From Gnetum montanum (lineage: Eukaryota; Streptophyta; Gnetopsida; Gnetales; Gnetaceae): DNA of 49,890 nt. The stretch spans positions 1,824-51,713 of the forward strand of contig MNCI01030735.1 in the NCBI GenBank assembly GCA_015680685.1. The letters run 5' to 3'. The position numbers and the translations under genes were made by a program. Positions 20,715-32,599 of the stretch are shown in pieces (position 1 is the stretch's first letter; each line of letters opens with the position of its first letter). The notes under the pieces were generated by a model, which had not been told where the DNA came from, did not search any database, and was given only the letters and a program-made list of their open reading frames with translations.

Positions 20715-22444
20715 TCATGAATGGGGTTGATCCCCAAGATCCTCTTCTTCAACTGCTCCTCCTCCACTAGGGCTAGCTCCATCATTAACATGTTCCTAAA
20801 AATTAAAAAATGGAAAACAAAATAAAACAGGTAAGGGTAATAAAGCAAATCATAAACACAAAAAACAAGAAAATAGTAACACTAACAACGAAAAATGATA
20901 AAATCATACAAAAATAAATGCCACAATAAAACACTCACAAGTGAGGAAGGTCCCAAGTTGGCCTCCAAATGCTGCAGAATCTCCTTCTTGGGCATATTGG
21001 CCCAATCCTCCTCCAAGCCAAGATCAATGTTAGCAAGTGCTTTGCCTTTGTACACCAGGGTCCAAGTAGGGTGCTCAAGAGAAATACACCTGTAGCAGTC
21101 TCCCCAAAGGTGGTGGTAATCGTCCTCTCCAGAGATCCCTCCACCTCGATGCACTCAGCAAACCTATCATAAGCGGACCGCAAACCTAACCCATCAATGA
21201 ACATCTCCGCCTGGTGATGTTCAACCGACTCTTCCTTCAACCACTTCTTGTATCAATGCTTATGGTCCTTTTTGTCTTGGCCCCACTTTCGTATTTTTGT
21301 AGCAAAAGATTTCCAATCCTGACATTTCCTATTCAACAAATCTATCTAAGCCTTCTACTCCACTAAATCCCATGTAGCCTGTACCTTATTATTCAAGACC
21401 ATCCAATAACGGGCATAAGTAATTTTGGATGAGTGTCATGTGCTATCACTAGACAACCTAGCAGCAGCAAAGTCATAATAGGACTAGAGATCCCTTTTCT
21501 CCTCTCTCTCTTTTGCTAGTGTCTCCTTCAGTGTGTGAAACTCATCCCATAGATGCTTAATCAAATGCCTTAAAGTCCAAATTGTCTTGGCATTCTATAC
21601 TACACAACTAGAAACCGCATCGTAAAGCTTTCTTGGGACTTGCTCAATATCCCCTAGCAATTTAGGAAGAGCATCAATGTGGGTAGCTTCAGAAGGATCC
21701 CACTAGAGTTTGGTGCTTGCAAGTGTACACATAAATTAGGCATGATCAAAAACAAACACAAAGAAACACAGTAAAACCAGATGCTTAGCATAACATGTAA
21801 TGTACATGCATCTAGTTCAGGATGAGCTTCTTCCAAGTAGATGACCACCTCATCAAAAATTCCCATAACAAAATCCATCTTGCTAGGCATCTAAAGCCAT
21901 GGACTCAATGAGTCAATTGATGTGGGATGGATAGGGGAGGTCTCTTCAATTGGAACCTATGATCCTGACATTGCTTCTCGGAATATAGGTGCCTCAGGGA
22001 TTTCAGCATCTACCCCAAAATGATCAAAATAGTCAAGAACAACACATAAAAATCAAAATACACGGATTCTAGATTGAGGAACATACGAAAAAGACCTTCA
22101 CTGTTTGGCCTAGGCGGATCACCAAGCTGCAAAGATCCATCAAAGAAACCATCAGGGATATCCCTTTCATCACTTCAATGCCTAACTGCATCCAAGGCCT
22201 TCATAAGCTTCATTCCCACATTTCTTGTGCCCCCCTCCTCTTGTGTGGAAAGAATTTCTCCCTCCTCGATTACTGCCTCATTTTCTTTCTCTTCCTTCTC
22301 AAGTATAGGAGCCAAGATCTCCCTCTCCTTCTCTGGACTCTCCACTGAAATAACAACAGGACCTTAAAGTTAGTATAAATATAGCCCATATAGAATATAA
22401 ACCAAAAAAGCAAATATATATGGAAAAAAAGACAAACCTCTTAC

Positions 22445-23491
22445 CCTCCATTGGTAGTATAAATCGAATTTTCTTTGCCCTTGGGGATCTCATGTCTAGG
22501 GCCAATTCCTTTGCACTTTCCTTCCTTTTCACCTTTACCTTGGACTTCCCAATAGTCTTAGTAATTAAGCGTTTAGCCCTCTTAATAGATGTGCATAGCC
22601 TGGGTGGTTCTAATCCCAAGCTGTCATGGGAATGATGAGAGTGGCTGGCCATACCTTCACTAGTAACCGATATAGACTCCCCAATATCTTCCAAAAGGTC
22701 CTAAGATCTAGTGGTTCTATATAAGTGATGAATCCAAGGGTAGGATAATTGCGAACGATCCCTCAAAATATGGTGGTTATCCTCATGAACTACTAGGAAT
22801 TCAATGAACCTACGTAGGTATCCCGCAAAGAAAGCAAAGGTGAAGTGAGATTTTGCATGAATGCTTGAACGTAACTTGATAATTTTCCCATGAAGGCCAG
22901 ATCTTAGAAAGTGTACCCAATTGTATTGCATGCCTATCTCTAAAACTACATGCATCACATGCATAGATTCAATCCCAAGGACTCTCCCTTGAGAAAGAGA
23001 TTTGGGAAATGTCCACACTCAAAAGAAAGAATATAGGAAGTTCACTTCCATCAATAGGGTATCCTCTCACATAGCAGATCCCTTGGGACCCTTGGACAAA
23101 CCCAACCATTGTTCAAGTTCCCTAATGACCTGTCCATCCTTAGTTGCCCTTTCCATAGCTATAGTGGCGCCATCGATGGGAACACCAAAAAAATCAGAAA
23201 GAAACTCATTGGTTAGGTGGAATGATACCTTCACTCCCCGAACCGGTGTGGTAAAATGAGAAGCATCACCATTGAAATATTCAACAATCGTAACCATCTC
23301 AGTAGTCGAGATGCTAAGAGTCAAGGCTGTAAATAGGTCCATCAAACTAGCTTGGGTGAGGTAACTGATTATCAAACTAGAAGCTCACTTCTATAACCAC
23401 TTTTGTGATTGCTCTACTTCCCCATACTTTGTAAAAAGCATATCCTCAGTATGCCCTATAGTAATCGTAACTTCTTCAGGGGGGATAACTA
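22445..23491 (-). pseudogene. Large exon of the antisense pseudogene with transposon-protein-like block
   Basis: The acceptor is GTTTTTCAG|TAGTTATCC at 23491; the donor is ATGGAGG|GTAAGAGG at 22445. The exon encodes VIPPEEVTITIGHTEDM, then TEMVTIVEYFNGDASHF, PVRGVKVSFHLTNEFLSDFF and GVPIDGATIAMERATKDGQV, later FAFFAGYLRRFIEFLVVHED, then a Lys/Arg-rich stretch (KRAKRLITKTIGKSKVKVKR) that could be a nuclear localisation signal. It is one frame for most of its length, with a few stops. Confidence 0.45.
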
Positions 23492-23949
23492 CTGAAAAAC
23501 AAACATAGAGCAAAAAAGTTAGAAAAGGGATGTAACACACAATGATGCACAAGAAAAGGAAAATGGAGTTTAAGGAGCAGTCACCTACCATCTGTGACTA
23601 GTGAAGGCGAGGCGGGTGCAGGATCAATCCTTTGAGGAAAGATTGGCCTGTTTGGAGACCAATCCTTATGTAACCAACCGCGGGCCTGGCAACACTCAAA
23701 AGCTCTTCAAAATTGCTTGTGGGAGTTAACAAGGGCCATCTTGGTTTGGTCTAACACTACGGCATGAAGGATGGGGCCCGCCATAAAAGTTCCTAGTGTT
23801 GTGCACACTAAAGTAAGCCCACTATCATCATCACGCATCCCATGTTCATCAAAATGGGGCCTACATAGGGAAAACAACATTTGCATTTAGATGATGACAT
23901 AGAATTAAAAAACAAATCAAAAATTAAAGTAAGACACAAAATAGCATAC

Positions 23950-24367
23950 CTGTCCACTTTGTATACCATCCCAGGTGGGTTCTGAAATAAAGTATGCACA
24001 CAGAGAGCTAAGAAAAGTGTGTTTCTATTGTTGTAATGACTACAAGCAGGTAGCTCCCACACACGAGTTAAAGGATAGGTGGATCTAAGACCCTCAGCAG
24101 GGCCTCCCTCCACTCTAAAAGCCCCTCATCGATATCAGTGATGAAGGCTGGCATGTCCTGTGTAGCTCTGGGCAAAATAGTCTCAATAATATCATGAGCA
24201 ATCTATTCACTTAGATGAGACCATATGACAACACTGAAATTTTGTAGTATAAACGACAAGAACGAACTAGCGCTAGGAAGAAACCATATTTCATGGGGCC
24301 CAATTCGCATGTCATAAGGGGATGAGCTCAATAACGAGGAGAGAAGATTTAGGTCTCCTACAAATAA
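23950..24367 (-). pseudogene. HAD (FCP1/NIF-like) exon of the antisense pseudogene
   Basis: The acceptor is AATGTTTCAG|TTATTTG at 24367; the donor is GTGGACAG|GTATGC at 23950. The first two thirds read in one frame (FVGDLNLL, YDMRIGPHEIWFLP, SVVIWSHLSE), then a frameshift near 24100 leads to TYPLTRVWELPACSHYNNRN and QNPPGMVYKVDR. The order and spacing of IWS, VWE, NTLFL and NPP suit the FCP1-like fold. The next exon adds DEHGMRDDDSGL, which would fit the D-x-SL block late in that family. Recognition rests on memory of the family pattern, not a search. Confidence 0.4.
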
Positions 24368-24739
24368 CTGAAACATTGGGTAAGTGAAAATCCAAGAACT
24401 AGCAATAGATCAACATCACATAAAACCAAAAAATCATATAAAAAAATGTACCACCCCATGAGACAAGGACACTAACATCTATTTAGTGTAATCTTATGCT
24501 TACTGGGTACATTGAAATCTATTTAAGAATGAATCCACATTTAAATCATTAATCCAAAAAAATAAACAATATAAACAATATAAAATTTAGAAATCATTGA
24601 ACATCCTCTCAAAGAAAACTCCCTCAACACTCATGCTAGTTGCACTAAGACAAGCTGCCTTGTAACCAAGTCATGTTGGGATTTCCCACATTCTAGCTCA
24701 TGCTAGGAGGTGCTACTTATTCTAAAAGCATTCTCCTTG

Positions 24740-25930
24740 AAAAACCAAGGTCACACTACCTTAGGAAAAAATTCAGAAATCATGGTCACGCTGTCCCAGG
24801 GTAGAAAATAGAAAATTCATGGTCACGTTGTCCAGGGACTAAAACCCAAAAACCACAAGTCATGTTAATTCCATTATTTACCACTAACTCGTTCCCAATT
24901 ACTGTAGCTATCATTTCTTTATTTTTTATTACTATCCATGCATTTTTTATCCGCCAAAGATTAAGGAAGATAAAGGTCCACCTAGTCCGAGTGGAGAAAT
25001 CATGGATGTGTTTCCCCAATTAAAACCATGAAGCCATCATTGGGCATGGTAGTGTAGGAACCAAATCTCTCTTGTGAATGAGAAGAGGAGCTTTAGCGGA
25101 GAACAAAGTTTACTAATTTTCTTTCAAAAGGCTACCGATTGGAAGATGGACAAGTACCCATATAAAATTCTAAAATCTTTTAGTACTCAAAATAACAACT
25201 GTTCTGGAAAATCCCCTACAAGATTCAACATTTGCATTTGCAGGTAACGCTATCCTAGTCAGAAATCCAAAACCCATAGTCACGCTGCCCATGGAGGAAA
25301 AATGGAAATCAAGTCATGTTGTCGAGAGAGAAAAATTGGGAAATTTTGGTCACGTTACCTTAGCCCAAAATAGAAAAATCAAGGTCACGCTGCCCTGCCC
25401 AGGGGAGAAAATAGAGAAAATTCATGGTAACACTACCTTGCCCAGGGGAGAAAATAGACAAAATTCATGGTAACGTTGCCCCGCCCAGGAGAGAAAATAG
25501 ACAAAATTCATGATAATGCTGCCCTGCCCATGGGAGAAAACAAACAAAATTCATGGTCACGCGTTGTCCAGGGCAACTAAAAATCATGGTCACGCACTGC
25601 TCACGGCAAAAGAGAATTGAAAATCATGGTCACACGCTACTCAGAGAAAGTGAAATTCAAGGTCACGCTAGGCAAGAAACTAAAATTTCATGGTCATGCT
25701 GCCCAAGAGCTAAAACCCACAAATTGCAAGTCACGATCAGTTCCCAAGGTAATGCTATGTAGGCCAAAAAAATCCATAATTTATGGGTCATGCTGCCATG
25801 GAAAAAGCTCAAAAATTTGCAAAACTATGAACCCAAAGACTAAAATTTCAAGAGTGCTATCCCCTTTGAAATACTTGTGGTCACGTTACCATAGCTCCAA
25901 GGGCAATTTTTTAAGTCACGTTTCACCCAA
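24740..25930 (+). repeat. GGTCACGCTGCCC dispersed array, about 20 copies
   Basis: The block (C)ATGGTCACGCTGCCC or a near variant occurs about 20 times at irregular 30-50 bp spacing, often with CAGGGGAGAAAATAGACAAA between. It fills the proposed first intron of the antisense pseudogene. GTCACGCT-type words also crowd the T1 LTR (32690-33360). ORFs across it (25291-25946) are products of the repeat. Confidence 0.65.
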
Positions 25931-26063
25931 AACCCTACAACAATGACGCCGAGAAAGCTAGAAATTTTGCAGCCAAAACACCAAGAAAAATTGAAAATTT
26001 GTGCACTCACACCCCAAATCGCAAACCCAAAAATCCCAACCTCTCACCCTAGGTAACGCTACT

Positions 26064-26123
26064 TACAAAAATATAGAAAAAAAATTGGGTGCATACAAAA
26101 ATATAGAAAAAAAATTGGGTGCA
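26064..26123 (+). repeat. Perfect 30-bp tandem duplication
   Basis: Two identical 30-bp units, each starting TACAAAAATATAG and ending TTGGGTGCA, lie head to tail just inside the first intron of the antisense pseudogene. Perfect identity amid decayed sequence implies recent slippage or an assembly artefact. Confidence 0.85.
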
Positions 26124-26309
26124 AAGAATCTACCTATGCAGGGCCTTCTTCCATGACGGAACCCTAATCTAGGGAAGACGTTGGAGGAGCTCTTCACTCT
26201 CCTTCACGAACGCTAGGGCTGCCTACTTCCTCCCCTTGCTGCCAGTTGCCTTCTCCTTGCCCTTGTCTTTCATGGTCACGTTGACACTGGCGCTAACGCC
26301 TTGGCTCAT

Positions 26310-26900
26310 GTTGCACTCTGGAACTTACGTTGTTCTCCCAATCACTAGCAACTCACAATGATCAAAACGAGGCTTTCTTTTCAAAATTATCTTTTTTATC
26401 CCTCCCTAAATTTATTTTATTTATTTTATTTTTGGCCATTTTATTTTAATTCATCTTTTCATTTTAACTACATGTTGTTGTCCAAAGCTATCTTTTACCT
26501 TGTGCCTACTAGAAATTTCCTTATCATTCCAATCCCCCAAAATTAGGCTGAAAATTTCTTATGAACAAAGGAGGAAAGTGCTGAAAATCAATGAAAATAA
26601 ATAAACATAAAAACACTTGAAAATTTCATAAAACTTTAAAATCTCCACAACCTTATTGTCCACTTGAAAATTTAAATATAAAGTTTAAAAGTCAAAAAAT
26701 TTTAAAATTTTAAAATAGTACGTACACTTAAATAACAAATCAACATACGACCCGGTATGGCCTTAAATTGCCATGTGGCCCGGTATGGCCTTAAATTTCC
26801 ATAACTTCCACTACATCTCCTAAATTTTTCAGTACATAGCTTAATTATCCTATGTTCATTTGCACTTTGTAACTCTCCTACCAAAAGGGAGTGTCTCTTA
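26310..26900. other. AT-rich spacer before T1 RT
   Basis: The region upstream (on the minus strand) of the antisense pseudogene is T-rich. At 26740-26800 GGTATGGCCTTAAATTGCCA and a near-copy repeat in tandem, related to repeats at 35498-35668. No gene seen. Confidence 0.45.
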
Positions 26901-26924
26901 TTTCACTCTTGTTTTAATTGGCAG
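26901..26924 (+). promoter_or_regulatory. Splice acceptor before T1 RT (Ogre-like intron)
   Basis: A pyrimidine-rich run (TTTCACTCTTG then TTTTAATTGGCAG|G) ends in CAG at 26924, a few codons before the first pol residues. Ogre-type Tat elements are known to remove an intron between protease and RT. No clear donor could be fixed downstream of 20000. Confidence 0.45.
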
Positions 26925-29900
26925 GAGTGAGCACCATGGCCACCAACAACATCCTTTCAATATTGTCTCTCAATGAACCATATGGAGATATAGAAAGAGT
27001 GATCTGCCAAGAATCTTTGGATCTAAATGCATCCACCTATACCGATTTGATAGCCTCCACTCAAGAAACGTCAGATTGGCCTAAAAATGTAGCTAAAACT
27101 CTAGATCTAGAAGCTAACAATATCACTGAAGATCCGCTAGTTGAAATCCCCATTTCCATAGTCAATGACGAAGCCAAAACCCTAAAATTAAGTGCCTTAC
27201 TAGATCTGCAACTCGTAGGTGACATCACTTAGGTTTTAAAAGACAACATAAAAATGTTCGCATGGTCATATATAGACATGTTGGGACTACACCCCTAGAT
27301 CATCCAACATAACATTATTCTTTATGAAAAAATTAAACCAATAAAGAAAAAAGCATGAAAGGTTAGACCCGAAGTGGCATTAGCAATCTGTGCTGAGATC
27401 ACAAAGCTCTACCAAGTCGGTTTCATCCGAGCCATCGACTATTCCAATTGGGTATCTAACATTGTTGTAGTCCCCAAGAAGAATAGTAATATACACATAT
27501 GCATTCACTTCTATGATCTCAATATAGCCACTATAAAAGATGATTTCCTGTTACCTAGTATTGATCAACTTATTGACACGACTGTTGAGCATGCACTATT
27601 ATCCTTCATGGATGGATTTTCAGACTACAATCAAATAAAAATTAATCCAAAGCATCAACTTAGGATAACTTTTATGATACCTTGGGGACATTTTGTTATA
27701 TGATGATGCCATTTGGCCTTTAAAATGTGGGTGCTACGTATCAATGAGCAATGACATACATATTTAGTGACTACATGCTCAATTTGCTCAATGATTATGT
27801 TGATGATATAGTGGTCAATTCTAAAACAACTGAACAAAATGCAAAAGATCTAGACTTAGTGCTTAAACGTTGTCTCAAATATAACCTTAGGCTCAACCTA
27901 AAAAAGTGTGTCTTCAGTGCTAAAATGGGCAAAATGCTTAGTTTCCTAGTTTCCAAAATAGGGATATAGGTAGATCCCAATAAGGTTAAAGTGACAACCA
28001 ATATGCAACCACCAAGAAACCTTACCGAACTACGTGGCCTCCAAGGTAGGTTGCAATTCATTAGACACTTTATCGAAAGGCTAACGGATAATTTGAGTCC
28101 CATGCAACATCTAATATGAAAGAATGTACATTTCCAATGGACTCAACAATGCCAAGAAGTGTTCGAGAACATAAAACAAGAGTTGGCCTAGCTACCAACT
28201 ATTTATCCTCCACAAAGTGACAAATCTTTCTACATCTATCTTGCAACTTCCAGTTCCTCCATCGCATCCATGCTTTGTCAAAAGCATTAAGATGGAGACG
28301 AGATCCCTATATATTATCTAAGCCACGCTTTAATAGCCTATGAACAATGATACAAGGACATAGAAAAATCATGCCTCATCCTCATATTCTCTTTGAAGAA
28401 ATGGTGGCATTATCTCTTCCGTAATCAGGTTTACATCATTTGCAAGGATAATGTTCTTCGTGCCATCACTAATAACATCTATGAGTTAAGTAGGTTAGCT
28501 AGGTGGAAAGTGATGATTGCAGAGTTTGATTTACACTATGTCACTCAATCTTCCATAAAAAGTCAAGCAATAGCCATGCAACTAATTGTCTCGCCAATGC
28601 ATGATCAAGCAATGATAAACCCCAAATTTCCAAATGAAAATGTTAACAATGTAGACACCGTACCTAATGATTATGAGGTAATCCTCTACTTTGATGGAGC
28701 TTCAACCTCTTGAGGAGAAAGTGTTGCAGCCATTTTAACATATCTCTCTGGAGAAATTCAACCTTTTGCCTACCGTATAAACTTTCCTTGCATTAGTAAC
28801 GTAGCAAAATACGAAGGTCTTCTTATAGAACTTCAACTAGCGTTAACTTTGGGAATCTCACACCTTGTAGTTTGAGGTGATTCGTAATTAGTTATTAATC
28901 AAGTCATTGAAGTCTACGCATGCAAAGCTCTCCATTTGCAACCATATTATGATTTGACCAAGCATCTAGTAAGGCAACTAGTAGAAGTGGATATACAACA
29001 TGTCCCTAGAAGCGAAAATATTGTTGCTGATGCACTCGCCACACTAGCCTTGAACATGACACCTGAAATGTTCCATGCATTACCTAGTTCTATAACAAGT
29101 TGTGTCGAACCTATAATTAACACTATAAATGAAGTACCTATAGCATTTGTCAATACAACACACACAATAGAATGGTTTGATAACATAAAAGAGTATCTTC
29201 TAAGAGGCAAACCTCCACAACACTTGACAAATGCTCAACAAGACGTCGTATGAAAACGTTTCCACCAATACGCATTAATAGGAGATGCCTTGTATCGTAA
29301 ATCATATGAAGGCATTCTGCTAATGTGCGTTAGTAGCATTGACGATCAAACAATCATAGAACAAATCCATGAAGGACTTTGTGGAGGACACATAGCACCT
29401 AAAGCAATGGCAACAAAGATTAGGCGCTTAGGTTACTACTGGCCACACATAGAATACGATTGCATCTCCAAGGTTAGAACATGTGACATTTTCCAAAAGC
29501 ATGATAATTTGATACTACCACCTAATGAACTGCATACAGTAAAAATCACATGGCCATTCCAAAAATGGGGATTAGACTTAATTGGATCAATAACACCATC
29601 GTCCTATACGGGACATAGCTTTATCATCACTGCAATGGAATATTTCACAAAATGGGTAGAAGTTATTCCCCTTAGGAAGACCACCTTAAAACACATTTGC
29701 ACTTTCATAATGGAAAATATTGTGACCCGTTTTGGTATTCCAATGATAATAGTTACTAACAATGGGCCATAGTTCAATAGTGCAGATATGAAAAGCTTCT
29801 GTGAAAGTCTGGGCATTAAACATGCATTTTCATCACCTTACTTCCTATAGAGCAATGGTCAAGCAGAGGATACAAACAAAACTATCATCATGGTGCTAAA

Positions 29901-30408
29901 AAAAAAGCTGAATCAGAGCAAGAAGCGATGGCATGAATAATTAGTCTACACATTATGGGCTTATAGAACGATACATTGAACATCCATAGGTAAAACTCCA
30001 TATAGTCTAGTGTACGGATCTGAAGCTATTTTACCTTTAGAATTGCAGGTTCCCTCATTGCTGATAGCTCTCTCCAACCTCCTCAATGAAAGTCAGAACA
30101 ATGAATTGCACATTGCTGACCTTGATTCAATAGAGGAGGAACGTGTACGAACGCTTGATCAAATTGAATGGTACCAAAAACAACAGAGGCAAAGGCACAA
30201 GCACGATCTCCATAAACGCCTAATCAAAGAAGGAGATCTAGTTCTTAAGGCCACCCGAGAACATCCAAATAAATTCTCAGCCAAATGGGAAGGACCTTAC
30301 TTAGTCACCAAGGCATACAAAAATGGAGCATTCAAACTTGCTGACGTGGACAGAAACAAGTTCGTCAATCCTACAAACCGCTTGTACTTGAAAAGGTACT
30401 ATGTCTAA
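26925..30408 (+). pseudogene. Pol of T1: RT, RNase H, second RNase H, integrase
   Basis: RT: SNWVSNIVVVPKKNSNIHIC, KDDFLLPSIDQLID, SFMDGFSDYNQIKI and the catalytic YVDD in LNDYVDDIVV. A one-base loss near 27685 shifts the frame before MMMPFG. A decayed RNase H follows (28200-28600). Next is the second, Tat-specific RNase H: YFDGAS, KYEGLL, GDS, ADALA, with all four acidic positions kept. Integrase: H-H-C-C finger (HEGLCGGH, CISKVRTCDIF), first catalytic Asp in WGLDLIG, second changed to Asn in VTNNGP, Glu kept in NGQAED. The C-terminal GDLVLKATREHPNKFSAKWE and GPYLV follow, ending at the TAA at 30406-30408. About a dozen stops, mostly CAA, CAG or TGG turned to stop, mark it as dead. Confidence 0.9.
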
Positions 30409-30427
30409 TAAACTTGAGGTATGTCAT

Positions 30428-30958
30428 AGTCCTAGTATCATGACTTAAAACTGATACCACAGAGTAGTCCTGGCATCATGACTTAAAACTGATACCACAT
30501 AGTAGTCCTGACATCATGACTTAAAATTGATACTACAGAGTAGTCCTGGCATCACGACTTAAAACTGATACCACAAAGTAGTCTTGGCATCATGACTTAC
30601 AACTGATACCACAGAGAAGTCCTGGCATCATGACTTAAAACTGATACCACAGAGTACTCTTGGCATTATGACTTAAAACTGATACCACAGAGTAGTCTTG
30701 GCATTATGACTTAAAACTGATACCACAGAGTAGTCTTGGCATTATGACTTAAAACTGATACCACAGAGTAGTCCTGGCATCATGACTTAAAACTGATACC
30801 ACATAGTAGTCCTGACATCATGACTTAAAATTGATACCACAGAGTAGTCCTAGCATCATGACTTACAACTGATACCACAGAGAAGTCCTGACATCATGAC
30901 TTAAAACTGATACCACAGAGTAGTCCTAGCATCATGACTTAAAACTGATACCACAGAG
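30428..30958 (+). repeat. 38-bp satellite downstream of T1 integrase, about 14 copies
   Basis: The unit AGTCCTGGCATCATGACTTA then AAACTGATACCACAGAGT repeats about 14 times with few changes, starting 20 bp after the pol stop. Small blocks of identical variants (GGCATTATG in three adjacent copies; CATAGTAGTCCTGACATC at two places) show amplification in multi-unit steps. Tat/Ogre elements often carry such arrays in the 3' region. Confidence 0.9.
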
Positions 30959-31171
30959 CTTTGTCCAGTATGACACTAAACTGCTACATTTGTCCACCAT
31001 AACATGAAACTAGCATCCAGAGTCCACTAAGACTATAAACTAGTTTATCTCTTCACAGTTTGCTATGAATATAAACTAGCAATGCACAGTCCACTACAAT
31101 GCTAAACTGGCACCATCCAAGGGGTTATGACATGAAACTAATTCACAACAGTCTGCTAAGACTATAAACTA
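30959..31171 (+). repeat. Degenerate TAAACTAG repeats after the 38-bp satellite
   Basis: Six or seven diverged units of about 30 bp end in TAAACTAG or TGAAACTA (e.g. CTAAGACTATAAACTAGT twice). They look like an older layer of the neighbouring satellite. Confidence 0.55.
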
Positions 31172-32398
31172 GTGACATCATCAACAACCAGAAAAAAATT
31201 GAAAAGATGTGTCGCTGCAATCGGCTGTTCATGTTTCACAAAGACTTGCTGCACAATTTGTCTCATGGGCCTTAATGAGGCTAATGTTGTTCATGGTTCT
31301 GTCTACTTTGAAAATTGCACACGTAATGACTCCATCTCCTTATTTAAAATGCTTAGTTAACCATTTCATTTGTGGTTTTCTTGTCTTCTTGGAGTTGTGT
31401 TTGTAGGATGACACTCCTAAGGCACATGTGTATAGACACACTTCACTGTGATGACAAGGTATCACATTCTTCCTGACACATGTATGTAGGTTAATTAATT
31501 CATTCATAAGTACCTTCCCAACTCCTGATACATCCCCTATTTCCCCCATCATGTCCCAATTATCCTACTTAGTTATACCCCAAATACATTCCACTCAGCT
31601 CAAAATTCTTATTACATTGTTGCACATTGTAACATCCTAAGCAGTTGCAACGCAAAACATAGTACACAATGCATGACACAAAATGCAAGTGCTCAAACAT
31701 GAGCACAACACTAAAAGCAAGCTCTTTCAAGAAGACCAAAGAGAAAAAGAGAAAAATAAAAGAAAAAGAAAGCCCAAGAAAGGCAAAAACAAAAGAAAAG
31801 AAGAAACAAACGAGAAAAATAAGAAAAGAAAATAAAAGGGTCAAAGAGAAAAATGCACAGAAAATGTCTTCATGACCCCGTTGACATTATAAACAAAAGA
31901 CTATTGGCTATTCCCATACAAGCCCCAGGCAAGAAGGAAATTGTCTTGAAAAACAAATACACTTGTGTCTCAAAGAGACCATGTTGCAAACCATCATGTG
32001 GCTTTGGCTATTTACAATGGGCCTCGTGAACACTCTATAAGAGTCCCATTTCTCCAAAGAACACACCTTCCTACGTCTTGGCTCCGAGTCTATTGAACAC
32101 TAGCTATGGACAAAGATCAAAGATATAACTTGTTCACAAGAGAGCATTCCTCCCCCACAAATCCTAGCAGCAATTATCACACTTGACCAACTCTTGACTT
32201 CCCCTGGTTTCAACCAATCCCCTCTCCTTGTGTCTTAAATTGCATTTCCCCAATCCCATGTACTTTTGAAAATGATGCGATGACATCTAGCCAAGGGTTC
32301 ATGGATAATGTTTAGTACATGGTTGTTCATGGTGTTTTGCACTTCTTTGTCGATGCCTCTCGGGTGGATTCCTCCAGATGTCAACAAAGAGGGGCCAA
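31172..32398 (+). other. 3' region of T1 ending in a polypurine tract
   Basis: No gene. The start (31372-31410, TTCTTGGAGTTGTGTTTGTA) and end (32325-32398, CTCTCGGGTGGATTCCTCC) match copies A and B; the middle differs. A purine-rich stretch covers 31727-31868 and yields a Lys-rich frame that is not coding. The final CAACAAAGAGGGGCCAA is the polypurine tract. Confidence 0.6.
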
Positions 32399-32599
32399 TG
32401 AAACACCACTAATTTTGGCCTAACACTTTGAAATAAGAACAACTCAAGCCCTTTTAAGCATTCGGGAGGCAAAATCTAACTAAGGCATGAAACTCAAGTC
32501 TAGCTTGCTCAAGCTAGCTTGATCACACTGTCAAGCTAGCTTGCCCTCAACGTGAGCAACTCCAACAGTTTCAAAATCAAATAAAAAGTGGTCCAAATC

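Larger units (their letters stand above)
20715..26309 (-). pseudogene. Antisense multi-exon pseudogene: HAD (FCP1/NIF-like)-like part joined to transposon-protein-like part
   Basis: Coding blocks alternate with AT-rich stretches bounded by GT...AG on the minus strand. Exons I infer: 26309-26134 (MSQGVSASVNV, basic, then KESEELLQRLP); a small one near 24485-24459; 24367-23950; 23860-23589; 23491-22445; 22344-22087; 22009-21806; 21715-20939; 20795-20715, ending GDQPHS and TGA. The 24367-23950 exon reads FLSFILQNFSVVIWSHLSE, then RVWELPACSHYNNRNTLFL and QNPPGMVY, matching the pattern FLxFxxxxFxVxIWSS, VWE, YNxxNTLLLDDS, NPP of plant FCP1/NIF-like HAD phosphatases. The DxDxT/DxNG motif and the DDS aspartates are not kept. 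The 23491-22445 exon has PVRGVKVSFHLTNEFLSDFF, like ORF-X and plant transposon proteins, then Lys-rich and acidic regions; the 21715 exon has a coiled coil. Stops and at least two frameshifts show it is dead. Confidence 0.5.

Noticed and set aside
25291-25946. Overlapping ORFs of 60-109 codons
   Set aside because: Their sequence is the GGTCACGCTGCCC repeat read through; the repeat spacing is irregular and the frames conflict.
30428-30958. CRISPR-like array
   Set aside because: Units are contiguous 38-bp repeats with no unique spacers, in a plant retrotransposon 3' region.
31669-31875. Lys-rich ORF
   Set aside because: It comes from a purine-rich low-complexity tract in a 3' non-coding region; no motif.
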